64,000 nucleotides of DNA from a virus: positions 111,661 to 175,660 of the IMG/VR virus record IMGVR_UViG_3300034013_000869. One strand, written 5' to 3'. Under the pieces are notes generated by a model. That model made no database searches, was not told the origin of the DNA, and worked only from the letters and a program-made list of their open reading frames with translations. Of this stretch, positions 30,987 through 40,836 are shown piece by piece; the stretch's first letter is position 1, and each line of letters begins with the position of its first letter. The translations under genes were made by a program, and so were the position numbers.

Positions 30987-33734
30987 ATGAAGTATATTAG
31001 TGGAAGAGATGAATTTCTTAGAAAAAGTATCAATAAAGTAAATGAATTTAAATCTTTAGAAGAAAAATATCCATCTCTGAAAGAAGAATATAAATCATCT
31101 GATTTCGAGCTAATACTTGAAGATAGTGGTCCTTTTGCAAATGATATTCCTTGGGGTGACTCATTATTAGGTAGATTAATTAATAGTACAATCAGAAAAG
31201 CTAAAATACAAGCTAATTTAGTTAGAATGAAAGGCGTTGTTTCTCGTTTAAAAAGTACATTTGATGACTTACTATTAGAATCAAAAGTAAATGACTTAGA
31301 TGAAAGTGATTTAGCTGAATGGGCTAAAATTAGAAACTTCATATATCTTTATAACTTAGAAAAGGCTGTAAAGAATATGCATGTTGAAAAGACTCCTTTA
31401 CAAGAAATAAAAAACTTAACTAATATAGCTATTGAAAAAACAGAAGAAACTGCTGATATACCTAAGAAAAATGAGTTACTAAGACAATTAAATGAATGGA
31501 AGAAGTTTTTAGATTCAATTAAGGAAGAAGATAACGTAACCGAAGAGGATATGGATCCAGAGAAAAAAGCTGAAAGAATCTCAGGTGAAAAAGTTTATCT
31601 ATCATATATTGCTAATTTTCAAAGTGCTCTTAGAATCGTTAATAAATTTATAGTAGCTAACAAAAAAAGATCAGACGCTGTTCTTCCACACTTAGCTGGA
31701 AATAAAGGGTTTAAAGACGGAAAATTAACAGATGCTGAAAAAGCAGAATTAGCTAAGAAAAAGGTACCAACAACAGGAGCTACAACAACTACAGTTGGGG
31801 CAACACAATCTGTTAATGCATCACATGAGTATGAATTTAATTGGGTTTACTCAATTAACGAGGCTACTCCACCAGTACCACCAGCTCCACCAAAGTCAGA
31901 TAGTAAAGTTTATAACTTAATAAAATCACTACATGGTGTAGTTGCTCAAATAATGCCACCAAAAGAAAAGGGGTCTCAAATTGAAGGTATAAATGATTTT
32001 CTTAAAAAGGATATAAATGCACTTAAGAATGACCAATATAAAAACCCAATTAAAAAAGTATATCAAACAGTTGCCAAAATTACAAAAATTGGTGATATAG
32101 CTAGTTCTGAGAATGATATAAATGCTTTATTGGCTAGGCCTGAAGATTTGGGTAAAAGAATGGCTGAACTTTATATAGTATCAAAAACAAAAGAAGATGG
32201 TAAATTCGAAGGACTTGATAAAGAACTACAAGATGAGTTAGCTATCTTTAACACTACAATGAAAGGTGCTTTATATTATAATCTTCAGTTTGGAAAACAA
32301 CAATCAACTGAAAAATCAAATAAACCCGAAGATAAAAAAGAAAGTATTATTAAAAAATACGATCTATTTATGAAAGTATTTGAAGCCGATGAAGCTCAAA
32401 TAACAGAAGATAAACCTGAGGATAAAAAAGAGGATAAAAAAGAAGATAAATCAGGTGAGGTCGGAGATAGACCTAAATCAGGTTTTATAACAAAGATACA
32501 AGACTGGTGGGGCCAAAATATGGACTTAAAAGAGTGGATGATGGACAAAGCCGAGGTTGAAAAAATAAGAATAAACTTAGATAAAAAACTTGCTGAGAAA
32601 AAAGATTCTGTTACAATAAGTAGTATTGATCCTGTATTAGAAATATGTAAAATATTTAATAGATCTTATAGAATACACACAACACAAGTCATACCAACTG
32701 GAAGAAGTGGTGGTAAAGTATCTAACAAAACATACATGGAATATACTTGTTTTGGTTCAGGATCACCAGCAAATGCAGGTGAAGGAGGAGGACCATATAG
32801 AAATAATAAGTTATTTGATCAATGGTATGATGCTGTGATGGATATACTTAAAGAGAAAAAATATCAACCTATATTTAATGTTGGAACAAGAATGAAAGTT
32901 GGTGATGAATATATCGACAGAGCTGGATCTAACTTAGGTAAATTTATGAGAGATATGTTAGAAGGTGATGAGTTCTTTACTAAGAGTAAAGATGGTGGTG
33001 GTCCACAATCAAAATTCTTAGATAAATATTTTGGATATAAAGATCCAGCAAATATAGAAAAAGACATAGCATATGAAGGAACAGCTGAGATGGATGAAAT
33101 TAGCACAGTTGCTGGAAGTATGCCAAAACCAATTGATATTAGGTTTGTAAAAACTCTGATACCATACACCGAAGCTAAGGAATTGGTAGGAACATTTTTT
33201 GCTATAAAAGACAAAACATCATCCGAATATACTTTCTTTTTCATACAAAGTATAGATGGTGACTTTGCTTATGTTTTATTTAGTAATGGATTTGGAAAAT
33301 TCAAAAATTCAATATCTAGAGGAGCACCAAAAGGTAACTATAATTCAAAAGATGGTGACGTTAAACTTGGAAATAATGTAACAACAGAAACAAATTCAAA
33401 TGGATTACCATGGTCAATATATGGTGCAAAGATAGCTATAAAAACATTGATAAATGTATCAGGTGGAATTGCAAATACCAATAAGAAAACATTAACTGGA
33501 ATAGGATTATCAAAAGATGATGAATCTAAAATTGTAGTTGGTGGTGGAGAAGAAAAAGGAGGAGTTAGAGATGAGATAACACCAAGTGAGATAATAACTC
33601 TAATAAAATTAGAAGGTGAAGTACCATCAAATAATAGATATAAACTATCAAAAGCGGAAACTGATAAACTTAAAACACCTTTCTCTAAGTTACTAAGAGA
33701 AATACCAGAAATAAACTCAACAAGCTTTAAATAA
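30987..33734 (+). CDS. Large hypothetical protein, probable virion-internal or structural, 915 aa
   Basis: The ATG at 30987 is preferred to an upstream TTG. No family recognised. The N-terminus (MKYISGRDEFLRKSINKVNE) vaguely resembles the shared leader, and L-I-L-E near residue 44 is another possible processing site. Long helical parts follow, then a Pro-rich linker (TPPVPPAPPKS), a Lys/Glu/Asp repeat (EDKPEDKKEDKKEDK) and a C-terminal half with GSGSPANAGEGGGPYRNNKL and two beta-rich domains. It starts a plus-strand group leading to the tail sheath; the next start overlaps its stop. Confidence 0.6.
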   Translation: MKYISGRDEFLRKSINKVNEFKSLEEKYPSLKEEYKSSDFELILEDSGPFANDIPWGDSLLGRLINSTIRKAKIQANLVRMKGVVSRLKSTFDDLLLESKVNDLDESDLAEWAKIRNFIYLYNLEKAVKNMHVEKTPLQEIKNLTNIAIEKTEETADIPKKNELLRQLNEWKKFLDSIKEEDNVTEEDMDPEKKAERISGEKVYLSYIANFQSALRIVNKFIVANKKRSDAVLPHLAGNKGFKDGKLTDAEKAELAKKKVPTTGATTTTVGATQSVNASHEYEFNWVYSINEATPPVPPAPPKSDSKVYNLIKSLHGVVAQIMPPKEKGSQIEGINDFLKKDINALKNDQYKNPIKKVYQTVAKITKIGDIASSENDINALLARPEDLGKRMAELYIVSKTKEDGKFEGLDKELQDELAIFNTTMKGALYYNLQFGKQQSTEKSNKPEDKKESIIKKYDLFMKVFEADEAQITEDKPEDKKEDKKEDKSGEVGDRPKSGFITKIQDWWGQNMDLKEWMMDKAEVEKIRINLDKKLAEKKDSVTISSIDPVLEICKIFNRSYRIHTTQVIPTGRSGGKVSNKTYMEYTCFGSGSPANAGEGGGPYRNNKLFDQWYDAVMDILKEKKYQPIFNVGTRMKVGDEYIDRAGSNLGKFMRDMLEGDEFFTKSKDGGGPQSKFLDKYFGYKDPANIEKDIAYEGTAEMDEISTVAGSMPKPIDIRFVKTLIPYTEAKELVGTFFAIKDKTSSEYTFFFIQSIDGDFAYVLFSNGFGKFKNSISRGAPKGNYNSKDGDVKLGNNVTTETNSNGLPWSIYGAKIAIKTLINVSGGIANTNKKTLTGIGLSKDDESKIVVGGGEEKGGVRDEITPSEIITLIKLEGEVPSNNRYKLSKAETDKLKTPFSKLLREIPEINSTSFK

Positions 33735-34300
33735 TGAGACACTTAAAAAAATTCAAACTATTTAATGAGGAAGTTGATTTTGAAACAAATATCACTGATG
33801 AGCCTGATTTAAAAATGTCTAAGGAAAAATTATCAACATTAAAGAAAAATCTTACTGATTATAAGACGAAGAAACCTTTACTAGATAAAGCTTACCTAAC
33901 AGCTCTAACAGACATTGATTTAAAATCGGCTGTAGATGGAATTGTTGGTAAGACTGACACTTTACCAGAAAAAGATAGGAATCCTTTTTTAGTAGAATAT
34001 TTACATGTAGCTAATCTTAAAAGAAAAGTAGATAAGTTTCAAAAAGATATAACTAAGGATAAAATATCAAAAGATGATTTTCAAGAAGAATTAAGTTTAG
34101 CAACTGAAACTAGTACAAAAGCTGCTGTTAGTAAAAAGTTAACCGATATAAATACAAGAATATCGACTAAAACTACTACTATATCATCATTAGTTAAAGA
34201 TATTTCAGATGCTCAAAAGGCTCTTGATACAAAAATGTCTAATGTAGAAAAAGAAATGATGGATTATATTAAAAAAATATCCTCAGAAACTCAAAAATAG
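33734..34300 (+). CDS. Coiled-coil protein with capsid-targeting-like leader, 188 aa
   Basis: The leader MRHLKKFKLFNEEVDF has cleavage expected after F-N-E. The body is almost entirely helical and lysine-rich (KEKLSTLKKNLTDYKTKKPL; KTTTISSLVKDISDAQKALD), i.e. a coiled coil similar in style to T4 internal proteins. The start shares one base with the previous stop. It lies just before the tail sheath gene. No family recognised. Confidence 0.65.
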   Translation: MRHLKKFKLFNEEVDFETNITDEPDLKMSKEKLSTLKKNLTDYKTKKPLLDKAYLTALTDIDLKSAVDGIVGKTDTLPEKDRNPFLVEYLHVANLKRKVDKFQKDITKDKISKDDFQEELSLATETSTKAAVSKKLTDINTRISTKTTTISSLVKDISDAQKALDTKMSNVEKEMMDYIKKISSETQK

Positions 34301-34320
34301 AAAAAATATCGTTTTTTAAG

Positions 34321-34332
34321 TTTTATATATAC
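34321..34332 (+). promoter_or_regulatory. TATATATA box before the tail sheath gene
   Basis: TTTTATATATAC, 29 nt before the ATG at 34362. Confidence 0.45.
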
Positions 34333-34361
34333 TACATAACATAAAAAAAATTATAAATAAT

Positions 34362-37300
34362 ATGGCAATTCAAATTGGAAAATACAAAAGACCAGGAATC
34401 TTCATAGAAGAATTTGACAATTCAATTATCAGTAGCCCAATAGTAGAGGGAATTACTAACATGGTAATTGGTGTGTCTAAAAAAGGACCAGTTAATACTC
34501 CTATTAGATTAACTACTACAGGTGATCTTGAATCTATCTTTGGTCAATTGGACAGAGGTTTAGAAAGAAAAGGTTCTTTTTTCCACAGAACAATAGCTAA
34601 GATGTTAGAGTCATCTCCTGTTTTCGCTATCAATCTTTTAACTACAGATGATACATTAGATTTAATTGAATATAAATCTTTATCAGCATCTTCAGGATAT
34701 GTAAATGATATAGAAAGAGAAGGACCTTATAGAAGATTCTTTGATACTACTGGATTCTGGAAAAGAGACGCTGAGTCTTTCATGAATCTTACAAAAAGTA
34801 ATGTTGGATATTCTGAAAGAGCATTCAGCTTAACAAACTTATCTGATAAGTATGTTACTGCATTTGTAGTAAAAAGTGCTAGAACTGGATTTGATAGAAC
34901 ATTAATCGAATGGTATGGTTCTATTGAAAAACTTCCAGCATATGTTAATGCTAATGACTTCGCATCTGACTATTTAGTTGATGTTATCGTTGTTAGTGGT
35001 GACTGGTCAAATTATCAAGAATTGGCAATTGATACAAGATGGAGTGCTTACTTTAACGCATCTGGTTTAGTTAAAACTCAATTAAGATCTTTCGCTAATG
35101 ATAGAAATGTTACATTGTTAGCATACTACGAAGGATTGTCATTGATTCCATATTTTAGAGATTCAAACGGAACAAACATATTTATTGAAACTACAATTAA
35201 CAGAGATACTGATAGAACTGGATTATTCTGTTCATTCAATGCTGATTTAGTTGAAACAGACTATTACAATGGTTTATTAGACTTAGTTGGTAATACAATA
35301 GCTGGTGAGAATGAGACTGATATTGAATTCTTATCTTATAAAGAAACTATAGCTGAATCAATTGAGATTACAGCAGTTCCTCTTGATTTACCAGGTAACG
35401 TAACAGCTGTCTTAGGTGGTAGTTTTAGTTATGTTCAATTTCCACACGCATTTGACTCAAGTTTACCAGGAGATAGTCCTGTATCAAGTGGTGTTATAGA
35501 TGCTAGTAACTTCGATAATAGAACTTCTTGGTTTGGTGAGAATTATGTTCATAATGTTGTTCAAGACTCAACAGTTTCAGCAGCATCTGCATCAATATCT
35601 ATATCATATAATGTTGCATCTGGAGCATTTGCTGTAATTGGTGATAAAGAAGTTCCTGTTTCTGGAACAACATCATTAGTAATAACAGCTAGTGATTATG
35701 CTTTTTCAGGATCACAATTAACATTTGCATCTGTATTCACACTTGATTCAACAGGTGAGATTTCAGTAACAAGTAATTTGGTTGGTAGTCCAGCAGGAAC
35801 ACCAGCGAATCCAACGGTTGCTTTAAGTGACATCGTTCTTGGATACGCTACATTTAGTATGATAAATCAACAAATTATCCCAACATCTGTAAAAATAAAT
35901 CCAGTAAATATTGGAACAAGTAGTACAACATCAGGTTTTGTTGATTACAAATTTGGAACATCAATTACAGATGATTATTTTATCGCAACACAAAGTACAG
36001 CAGGTTCAATTAAAGTTGAGTTCCAAAACACGAACACATCTGCATCACCAGCTAACTACAAACAATATAGAAGATTTAAGATGTTCTATAAATTAGTTGA
36101 CCTAATTAGTTCATCTAATAAAGATAAAATGTCTATATGTTTAGGTCCAAATCTTGGATATAGAAAAGTAAGTCTTTCATCAATGACTATAACTGATATT
36201 GTTGCAACAACAACAACATCAAACAAATCATTTGTATTAAACACTGGTTTAACTAATGTTGAATTAGCTGATGTATTGAAAGGTTACTTATCATTCTACA
36301 CAGTAGATAACGAGTTTATCCTTGGTACTGATTCTGTATCTACAAAAGAAGCACAACCAACAGGTACTAATGGTGTTGTTGGTAGATACTCTAAATTCTA
36401 CTCAAGATACTTTGATGGAATAATTAATACAGGAGATTACTTCTACTCAAATAAAATTACAATCGCTCCACCATTTGCGGTTGGAGATACAGTAAATGTA
36501 ATATTCATTGATGGTGAAGATAATACAAATGGTGGAACAAATATGGGACCTACTTCTTCATTCGCTGGAAATAATTATGTAGTGATTGAAAGTTCAGTTG
36601 ACCCAGCATGGGGTACTTATGACCAATTTATAGTTCCTAATTCAGAAAAGAATACGGGTACATTTACTATCATAGATACCGATTCGTCATTAGCTTCAGA
36701 CCTTGGATATGGTGCTGGATACTACGCATATGGAGTAACTGAAGAAGTAGTATATGAAGAATTATTTAATGTAAATACTATATTTGATTACAATATCAAA
36801 CATTACTTAAAAATGTATTTAGATAATGATGGAGTTTTAGAAGTTGAGTTCAAAGATGAAACGTTCACAGCAACTGAGCCGGTAGATGTAACATCAAATA
36901 ATACATTCTTTATTCAATCAGCTAAATCAAACTTCAAACAAACAATCGAAGTTGAATTACCAGCTGGATATATTCAAGTACCTAATAAGATACTTGTAAC
37001 AGGAACAAGATACACTGAAGTAAGAGTTGGTGACTTCTTATCAGCATACTATGACTCAAGTTTATTAGCAATTGGTGAAGTCCCAAGAAAACTTACAAGA
37101 ATTCTTTCTAAAAGACAATATAGTGGAGATCCTACTTTAGTTGAAATCACTTGTGACTCTAGAATCGCAACAAGTTATAGTGGTTCAGCATTACAAGCTA
37201 CAAGATATACTTCTGTTGACAATTACGCAACAACTTACAAGGCAATATCTCTTAAAGGATTTAGAATTAGACAAGCATCTTTACCTGATGGAACTGAAGC

Positions 37301-38282
37301 TAGACAAAACTCTATTCTTAACTTAGTTGCTAAAGGAACACCATTGTTCAAAGCAGTAACTAATAAAGAAGCAATTGACTTTAGATATTTAATAGATTCA
37401 TTTGGACTTGGTCTGACTGAAAGATCTAAACAACAATTGGTTGATATATGTGGTGATAGATTAGACGCATTTGGTGTCTTAAACATGCCTTCGATGAAGT
37501 CATTCAAAAACTCATCTTCTCCATCTTTTGTTAACTCTGAAGGAGTTTTACAATTAGAGTATGTAGCGAGTGGAGGAGACCCTGAAAGTTCACCAGCATT
37601 CCTTTACTCATTCGGTGACGGAGCAGGTTCAACTTGTGTTGGTTACTTTATGCCGTATGTAGTTACAAATGATAATGGTAGACCAGTTGATGTTCCACCA
37701 GCAGCATGGGTAGCAACTACATATATGAGAAAACAAAACTCAAATGCAAGTGGTATAACTCCTTGGACAATTGCAGCGGGTGTTACTAATGGTAGAATCA
37801 CTAACATCGTGGAAACTGAAATGGATTTTACTTTAACTGATATCGAATATATTAACCAAGCTCAAATGAACCCTATCGTGTTCAAGAGAAATAGAGGAAA
37901 TGTAATTGAGACTGAAAACACAGCTCAAACACTTTACAAATCAGCTCTTTCTTACATTCACGTTAGAGAGGTCCTTATCGAACTTGAAAGAGAATTATCA
38001 AGTATGTTATTAGACTTCCAATGGAAATTTAATACACCTGATATTAGAGCTGAGATTAAACTTAGAGCTGACGTAATTTGTGAGACTTACGTTTCTAGAA
38101 ATGGTTTATTTAACTACTTCAATAAAATGGATGAGGAAAATAACACTAATGAGATTATCGATAACCAAATTGGTGTCCTTGATACATATGTTGAACCAAT
38201 CAAAGGTATGGGAATAATTGTGAATAACATTACAATTCTTAGAACTGGAGCAATCAACGCAGGTGGTTTCATGAATGGATAA
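34362..38282 (+). CDS. 18: Tail sheath protein, T4 gp18-like, greatly enlarged
   Basis: The ends are those of a contractile sheath: KYKRPGIFIEEFDNS (7-21), VIGVSKKGPVNTPIRLTT and FGQLDRG at the start; RNRGNVIETENTAQTLYKSA, SYIHVREVLIELERELSSML, DFQWKFNTPDIRAEIKLRAD and GMGIIVNNITILRTGAINAG at the end. T4 gp18 has 659 residues; this one has 1306. The extra sequence is in the middle (about residues 250-950), beta-rich and Ser/Thr-rich, so extra domains should project from the sheath surface. It carries its own late box and a strong terminator. Confidence 0.92.
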   Translation: MAIQIGKYKRPGIFIEEFDNSIISSPIVEGITNMVIGVSKKGPVNTPIRLTTTGDLESIFGQLDRGLERKGSFFHRTIAKMLESSPVFAINLLTTDDTLDLIEYKSLSASSGYVNDIEREGPYRRFFDTTGFWKRDAESFMNLTKSNVGYSERAFSLTNLSDKYVTAFVVKSARTGFDRTLIEWYGSIEKLPAYVNANDFASDYLVDVIVVSGDWSNYQELAIDTRWSAYFNASGLVKTQLRSFANDRNVTLLAYYEGLSLIPYFRDSNGTNIFIETTINRDTDRTGLFCSFNADLVETDYYNGLLDLVGNTIAGENETDIEFLSYKETIAESIEITAVPLDLPGNVTAVLGGSFSYVQFPHAFDSSLPGDSPVSSGVIDASNFDNRTSWFGENYVHNVVQDSTVSAASASISISYNVASGAFAVIGDKEVPVSGTTSLVITASDYAFSGSQLTFASVFTLDSTGEISVTSNLVGSPAGTPANPTVALSDIVLGYATFSMINQQIIPTSVKINPVNIGTSSTTSGFVDYKFGTSITDDYFIATQSTAGSIKVEFQNTNTSASPANYKQYRRFKMFYKLVDLISSSNKDKMSICLGPNLGYRKVSLSSMTITDIVATTTTSNKSFVLNTGLTNVELADVLKGYLSFYTVDNEFILGTDSVSTKEAQPTGTNGVVGRYSKFYSRYFDGIINTGDYFYSNKITIAPPFAVGDTVNVIFIDGEDNTNGGTNMGPTSSFAGNNYVVIESSVDPAWGTYDQFIVPNSEKNTGTFTIIDTDSSLASDLGYGAGYYAYGVTEEVVYEELFNVNTIFDYNIKHYLKMYLDNDGVLEVEFKDETFTATEPVDVTSNNTFFIQSAKSNFKQTIEVELPAGYIQVPNKILVTGTRYTEVRVGDFLSAYYDSSLLAIGEVPRKLTRILSKRQYSGDPTLVEITCDSRIATSYSGSALQATRYTSVDNYATTYKAISLKGFRIRQASLPDGTEARQNSILNLVAKGTPLFKAVTNKEAIDFRYLIDSFGLGLTERSKQQLVDICGDRLDAFGVLNMPSMKSFKNSSSPSFVNSEGVLQLEYVASGGDPESSPAFLYSFGDGAGSTCVGYFMPYVVTNDNGRPVDVPPAAWVATTYMRKQNSNASGITPWTIAAGVTNGRITNIVETEMDFTLTDIEYINQAQMNPIVFKRNRGNVIETENTAQTLYKSALSYIHVREVLIELERELSSMLLDFQWKFNTPDIRAEIKLRADVICETYVSRNGLFNYFNKMDEENNTNEIIDNQIGVLDTYVEPIKGMGIIVNNITILRTGAINAGGFMNG

Positions 38283-38302
38283 TAAATAATAAAAAATAAA
38301 AA

Positions 38303-38329
38303 AACCAGATAGAAATATCTGGTTTTTTT
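38303..38329 (+). terminator. Terminator after the tail sheath gene
   Basis: AACCAGATA - GAAA - TATCTGGTT perfect stem with a GAAA tetraloop, then a T run. Confidence 0.85.
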
Positions 38330-38420
38330 ATTTTAAAATAGTTAAACTTTCTACTCTTTTTTAGTTATAAAACTAACGATAAAAATATATTTGTTCAAAA
38401 AACAGAAGAGAGAACGAATA

Positions 38421-38432
38421 CTAATATATAAT
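38421..38432 (+). promoter_or_regulatory. TAATATATA box before the gp26-like gene
   Basis: CTAATATATAAT, 23 nt before the ATG at 38456. Confidence 0.45.
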
Positions 38433-38455
38433 AAAATAAAAAATAATTACACAAT

Positions 38456-39400
38456 ATGTCTAATGAAAACGAAATGAGTGAAGAAGAATACCTTAAGAAA
38501 CATCTTAGTGGTATAGATAGCTCAAGTAATAACTCACAAAACTCTGATATCCCGTTTGTAGCTCAACCAAAAGTTGATAATACAAGAACAACTGACCTTC
38601 AGTATTTTAACTTCAATATTGAAGAGTTACCTTGTGGTGATTTCTACCCAACTGGCACACTATTTATGGTAAGACCAGCAAAAGTAAGAGAAATTCAAGC
38701 ATATTCAATGGTTGATGATAATAACTTTTATGATATAGTAGAAAAAATGAATGATATGTTACAATCTTGTGTAAGAATTAAATACTCAGATGGTAAAATA
38801 GGTTCTTATCTAGAAGTGAAAGACCAAGATAGATTATATTTACTATTCTTAATAAGAGAACTTACTTTCCAACAAGGAAATACATTAACAATTCCAGCGA
38901 AATGTGGAGTTTGTTCTACTGAATTATCAATTGATCTTAAAAGAGAAAACTTTACTTTCCATGATGTTGATGAAAAATTGGATAGATATTTCAGTTTATC
39001 TGATAGAACATATCACTTTTCTACAGTAAACGGAAGAAACTTTGAATTAACACCACCAAATATTGGTCTTCAAAAAGCTTTCACAGATTATATCTTAAGA
39101 GAGAATAATGAGAAAAGAACTCCAAATCTTTCTTTCTTAAAGATTATTCCTTTTATGTTAGGTGGAAGAACTACAATTACATATGAAGGAATCAAAGCTA
39201 AACTTAAAGAGTTTGAAGAAATAGATGATATTTCATTCCAATTCCTAAACGCAGCTGTAAGTAAAATGACTTTTGGTATCAAGGAATTGAAGAAAACCTG
39301 TACGTGTGGTGAGGAGGTCCACACAGATATGCAATTTCCCAACGGAGCCTCAGGTATTTTCATTATTCACGATGCCTTTGAAGCATATATTAAAGAATAA
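38456..39400 (+). CDS. Baseplate hub-type protein, T4 gp26-like
   Basis: 314 residues. After a disordered acidic start, FNIEELPCGDFYPTGTLFMV and RPAKVREIQAYSM match the pattern of T4-type baseplate proteins (leading P-S-x-G, then a VRxxTxxEE helix). A zinc site is likely: CGVC in the first part and CTCG near the end (KKTCTCGEEVHTDMQFPNG). T4 gp26 (208 aa) is a hub assembly factor. The next gene overlaps its 3' end in another frame. The family call rests on pattern memory and position among tail genes. Confidence 0.55.
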   Translation: MSNENEMSEEEYLKKHLSGIDSSSNNSQNSDIPFVAQPKVDNTRTTDLQYFNFNIEELPCGDFYPTGTLFMVRPAKVREIQAYSMVDDNNFYDIVEKMNDMLQSCVRIKYSDGKIGSYLEVKDQDRLYLLFLIRELTFQQGNTLTIPAKCGVCSTELSIDLKRENFTFHDVDEKLDRYFSLSDRTYHFSTVNGRNFELTPPNIGLQKAFTDYILRENNEKRTPNLSFLKIIPFMLGGRTTITYEGIKAKLKEFEEIDDISFQFLNAAVSKMTFGIKELKKTCTCGEEVHTDMQFPNGASGIFIIHDAFEAYIKE

Positions 39401-39623
39401 GTTATTGCTACAAAAACATTTCAAAACTCAAGAAATATCAATGGATGAGTGGCCATTTTGGATGTTTGAAGAAAACATAAAACTGGTAAACGAAATCATA
39501 GAAGAGGAAGATTCAGAGAAAAAGAAACAAGAAGGAGAACAATCAAAAGGAATGCCGAACTTCGACGCAAACTCAATGATGAAAAACGCATCTAGTTTCT
39601 CAAGTAACATACCCAAATTTTAA
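39372..39623 (+). CDS. Small tail-assembly chaperone-like protein
   Basis: About 83 residues from the ATG at 39372; a later ATG at 39441 (MDEWPFWMFEENIKLVNEII) is the other candidate. The W-P-F-W motif with a following charged helix and a Lys/Glu tail is typical of short tail-assembly chaperones placed before the tape measure or hub genes. The frame overlaps the gp26-like gene by up to 29 bp from the first ATG and is open further upstream, so a +1 frameshift fusion with the gp26-like protein is possible. Followed by a UUCG-loop terminator. Confidence 0.5.
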   Translation: MPLKHILKNKLLLQKHFKTQEISMDEWPFWMFEENIKLVNEIIEEEDSEKKKQEGEQSKGMPNFDANSMMKNASSFSSNIPKF

Positions 39624-39633
39624 TTAAAATAAA

Positions 39634-39657
39634 AACCCACTTCGGTGGGTTTTTTTA
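39634..39657 (+). terminator. Terminator with UUCG loop
   Basis: AACCCAC - TTCG - GTGGGTT followed by a T run, 10 bp after the stop at 39623. Confidence 0.85.
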
Positions 39658-39672
39658 TGCAACAAAAAGGCA

Positions 39673-39702
39673 TAAAAAAACCATCAATTTTTATTGATGG
39701 TT
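39673..39702 (-). terminator. Terminator after the tail tube gene
   Basis: AACCATCAAT - TTTT - ATTGATGGTT stem followed on the minus strand by seven T. Confidence 0.85.
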
Positions 39703-39721
39703 TTTAATTAATATTTAAATG

Positions 39722-40348
39722 TTATTGACCATATCCAGAAACTAGTGGATTAGTAATTGTAAAGTCATTATCAATATATTCATCAATAAAGTAGTCATAG
39801 ATAAAGTCAGCTTGAAGATTCTCCATAATGTTATTAGAAGACCAGTCAAGTGCGTAACCAGCTAATTGTTTGATTTGTACGTTTTGATAAGTAACACGTC
39901 TTAATACAACACCTTTTTTATCATGTTGATTAACGATAACTGTACCAATGATATCACTCTTATAGTGTAATGAACCATTTTGAGAATTGAATACTAAATC
40001 GTACCAAGCTTTCAAAGCATTCCATACCTCCATCGAACCTGCTTGATTTACGTTAACATTGAATTTAATGTTAAATTCACCAGCGGTTTTAGTTGGAGTT
40101 GTCAAAAATTGACGAGTTGAATACTTGAATCTTTGTTCTTTGATACCAACGTCAAATTGAGTTAAGTTCATATCAATATTAAGTGCGTTTTGTAATAACA
40201 AAACTGGGTTTCTCCCTTGAGCAACCAAAATTGTAGGTAAAACGAATGTCACCTCAAATAAGTTAAGGTAAACTACTTCATCCGGAAATGTTCCAGGTCC
40301 ACCTGGAGATCCTACATTTATCAACTGTGTATAATGTGGTAATGGCAT
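39722..40348 (-). CDS. 19: Tail tube protein, T4 gp19-like
   Basis: 208 residues. The gp19 pattern is visible: LNLFEVTFVLPTILV and NPVLLLQNALNID near the start, FKYSTRQFLTTPTKTAGEFN and NVNVNQAGSMEVWNALKAWY in the middle, and YQNVQIKQLAGYALDWSSNN near the end, which is the W-xx-(D/N)-N strand of tube proteins. T4 gp19 has 163 residues. It is a single gene with its own box (22 nt before ATG) and terminator, as expected for the second most abundant tail protein. It lies on the strand opposite the sheath gene. Confidence 0.88.
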   Translation of the reverse strand: MPLPHYTQLINVGSPGGPGTFPDEVVYLNLFEVTFVLPTILVAQGRNPVLLLQNALNIDMNLTQFDVGIKEQRFKYSTRQFLTTPTKTAGEFNIKFNVNVNQAGSMEVWNALKAWYDLVFNSQNGSLHYKSDIIGTVIVNQHDKKGVVLRRVTYQNVQIKQLAGYALDWSSNNIMENLQADFIYDYFIDEYIDNDFTITNPLVSGYGQ

Positions 40349-40370
40349 ATTTTTTTTAATTATTTTTTAT

Positions 40371-40384
40371 AAGTTATATATTTT
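40371..40384 (-). promoter_or_regulatory. TATATA box before the tail tube gene
   Basis: Minus-strand AAAATATATAACTT, 22 nt before the ATG at 40348. Confidence 0.4.
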
Positions 40385-40462
40385 AATTTTTACTTCCTTT
40401 ATCTCTATTTTGAAAATTATGTTGTAAAAAATGCCATTTCCACTATTTAATAAATAGTATAT

Positions 40463-40810
40463 ATGAATTGTAATTATAGATACTGTAATAAAGAAATTGT
40501 TTGGGGTAGACCAGATAGAAAGTTTTGTAACAAAAATTGCAAGTCAAAAGAAAATGCCATAATAAAAGAACTAAAGTCACTTAATAGAAGAAACAAGGGA
40601 AATAAAGACTTTGTAGAAAAATCAAATATTAAACATAACTATAAGTACAACTATGACTTAACAGTATATGAAAATTGTAGAAGTTTAGTTAAAATAATAT
40701 GCCCAATACACGGAGAATTTGAACAAACACCAAATGCTCATCTATATGCTGGAAGTGGATGTGAGAAATGCGCTAGAGAAGCTAGAAGAAAAGAAACAAT
40801 TTCAGAATAA
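40463..40810 (+). CDS. DUF723-like endonuclease-associated fragment, 115 aa
   Basis: The N-terminus (NCNYRYCNKEIVW ... DRKFCNKNCKSKE) holds a Cys4 zinc knuckle. The second half is the domain common in phage homing-endonuclease-type proteins: FVEKSNIKHNYKYNYDLTVY, then KIICPIHGEFEQTPNAHLYA and GSGCEKC. It ends directly after this domain, so the nuclease part is missing. It sits alone between tail tube and gp47, a likely site of a past insertion. Confidence 0.6.
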   Translation: MNCNYRYCNKEIVWGRPDRKFCNKNCKSKENAIIKELKSLNRRNKGNKDFVEKSNIKHNYKYNYDLTVYENCRSLVKIICPIHGEFEQTPNAHLYAGSGCEKCAREARRKETISE

Positions 40811-40836
40811 TTTCATATAAAAAGAAAACGTTTTTA

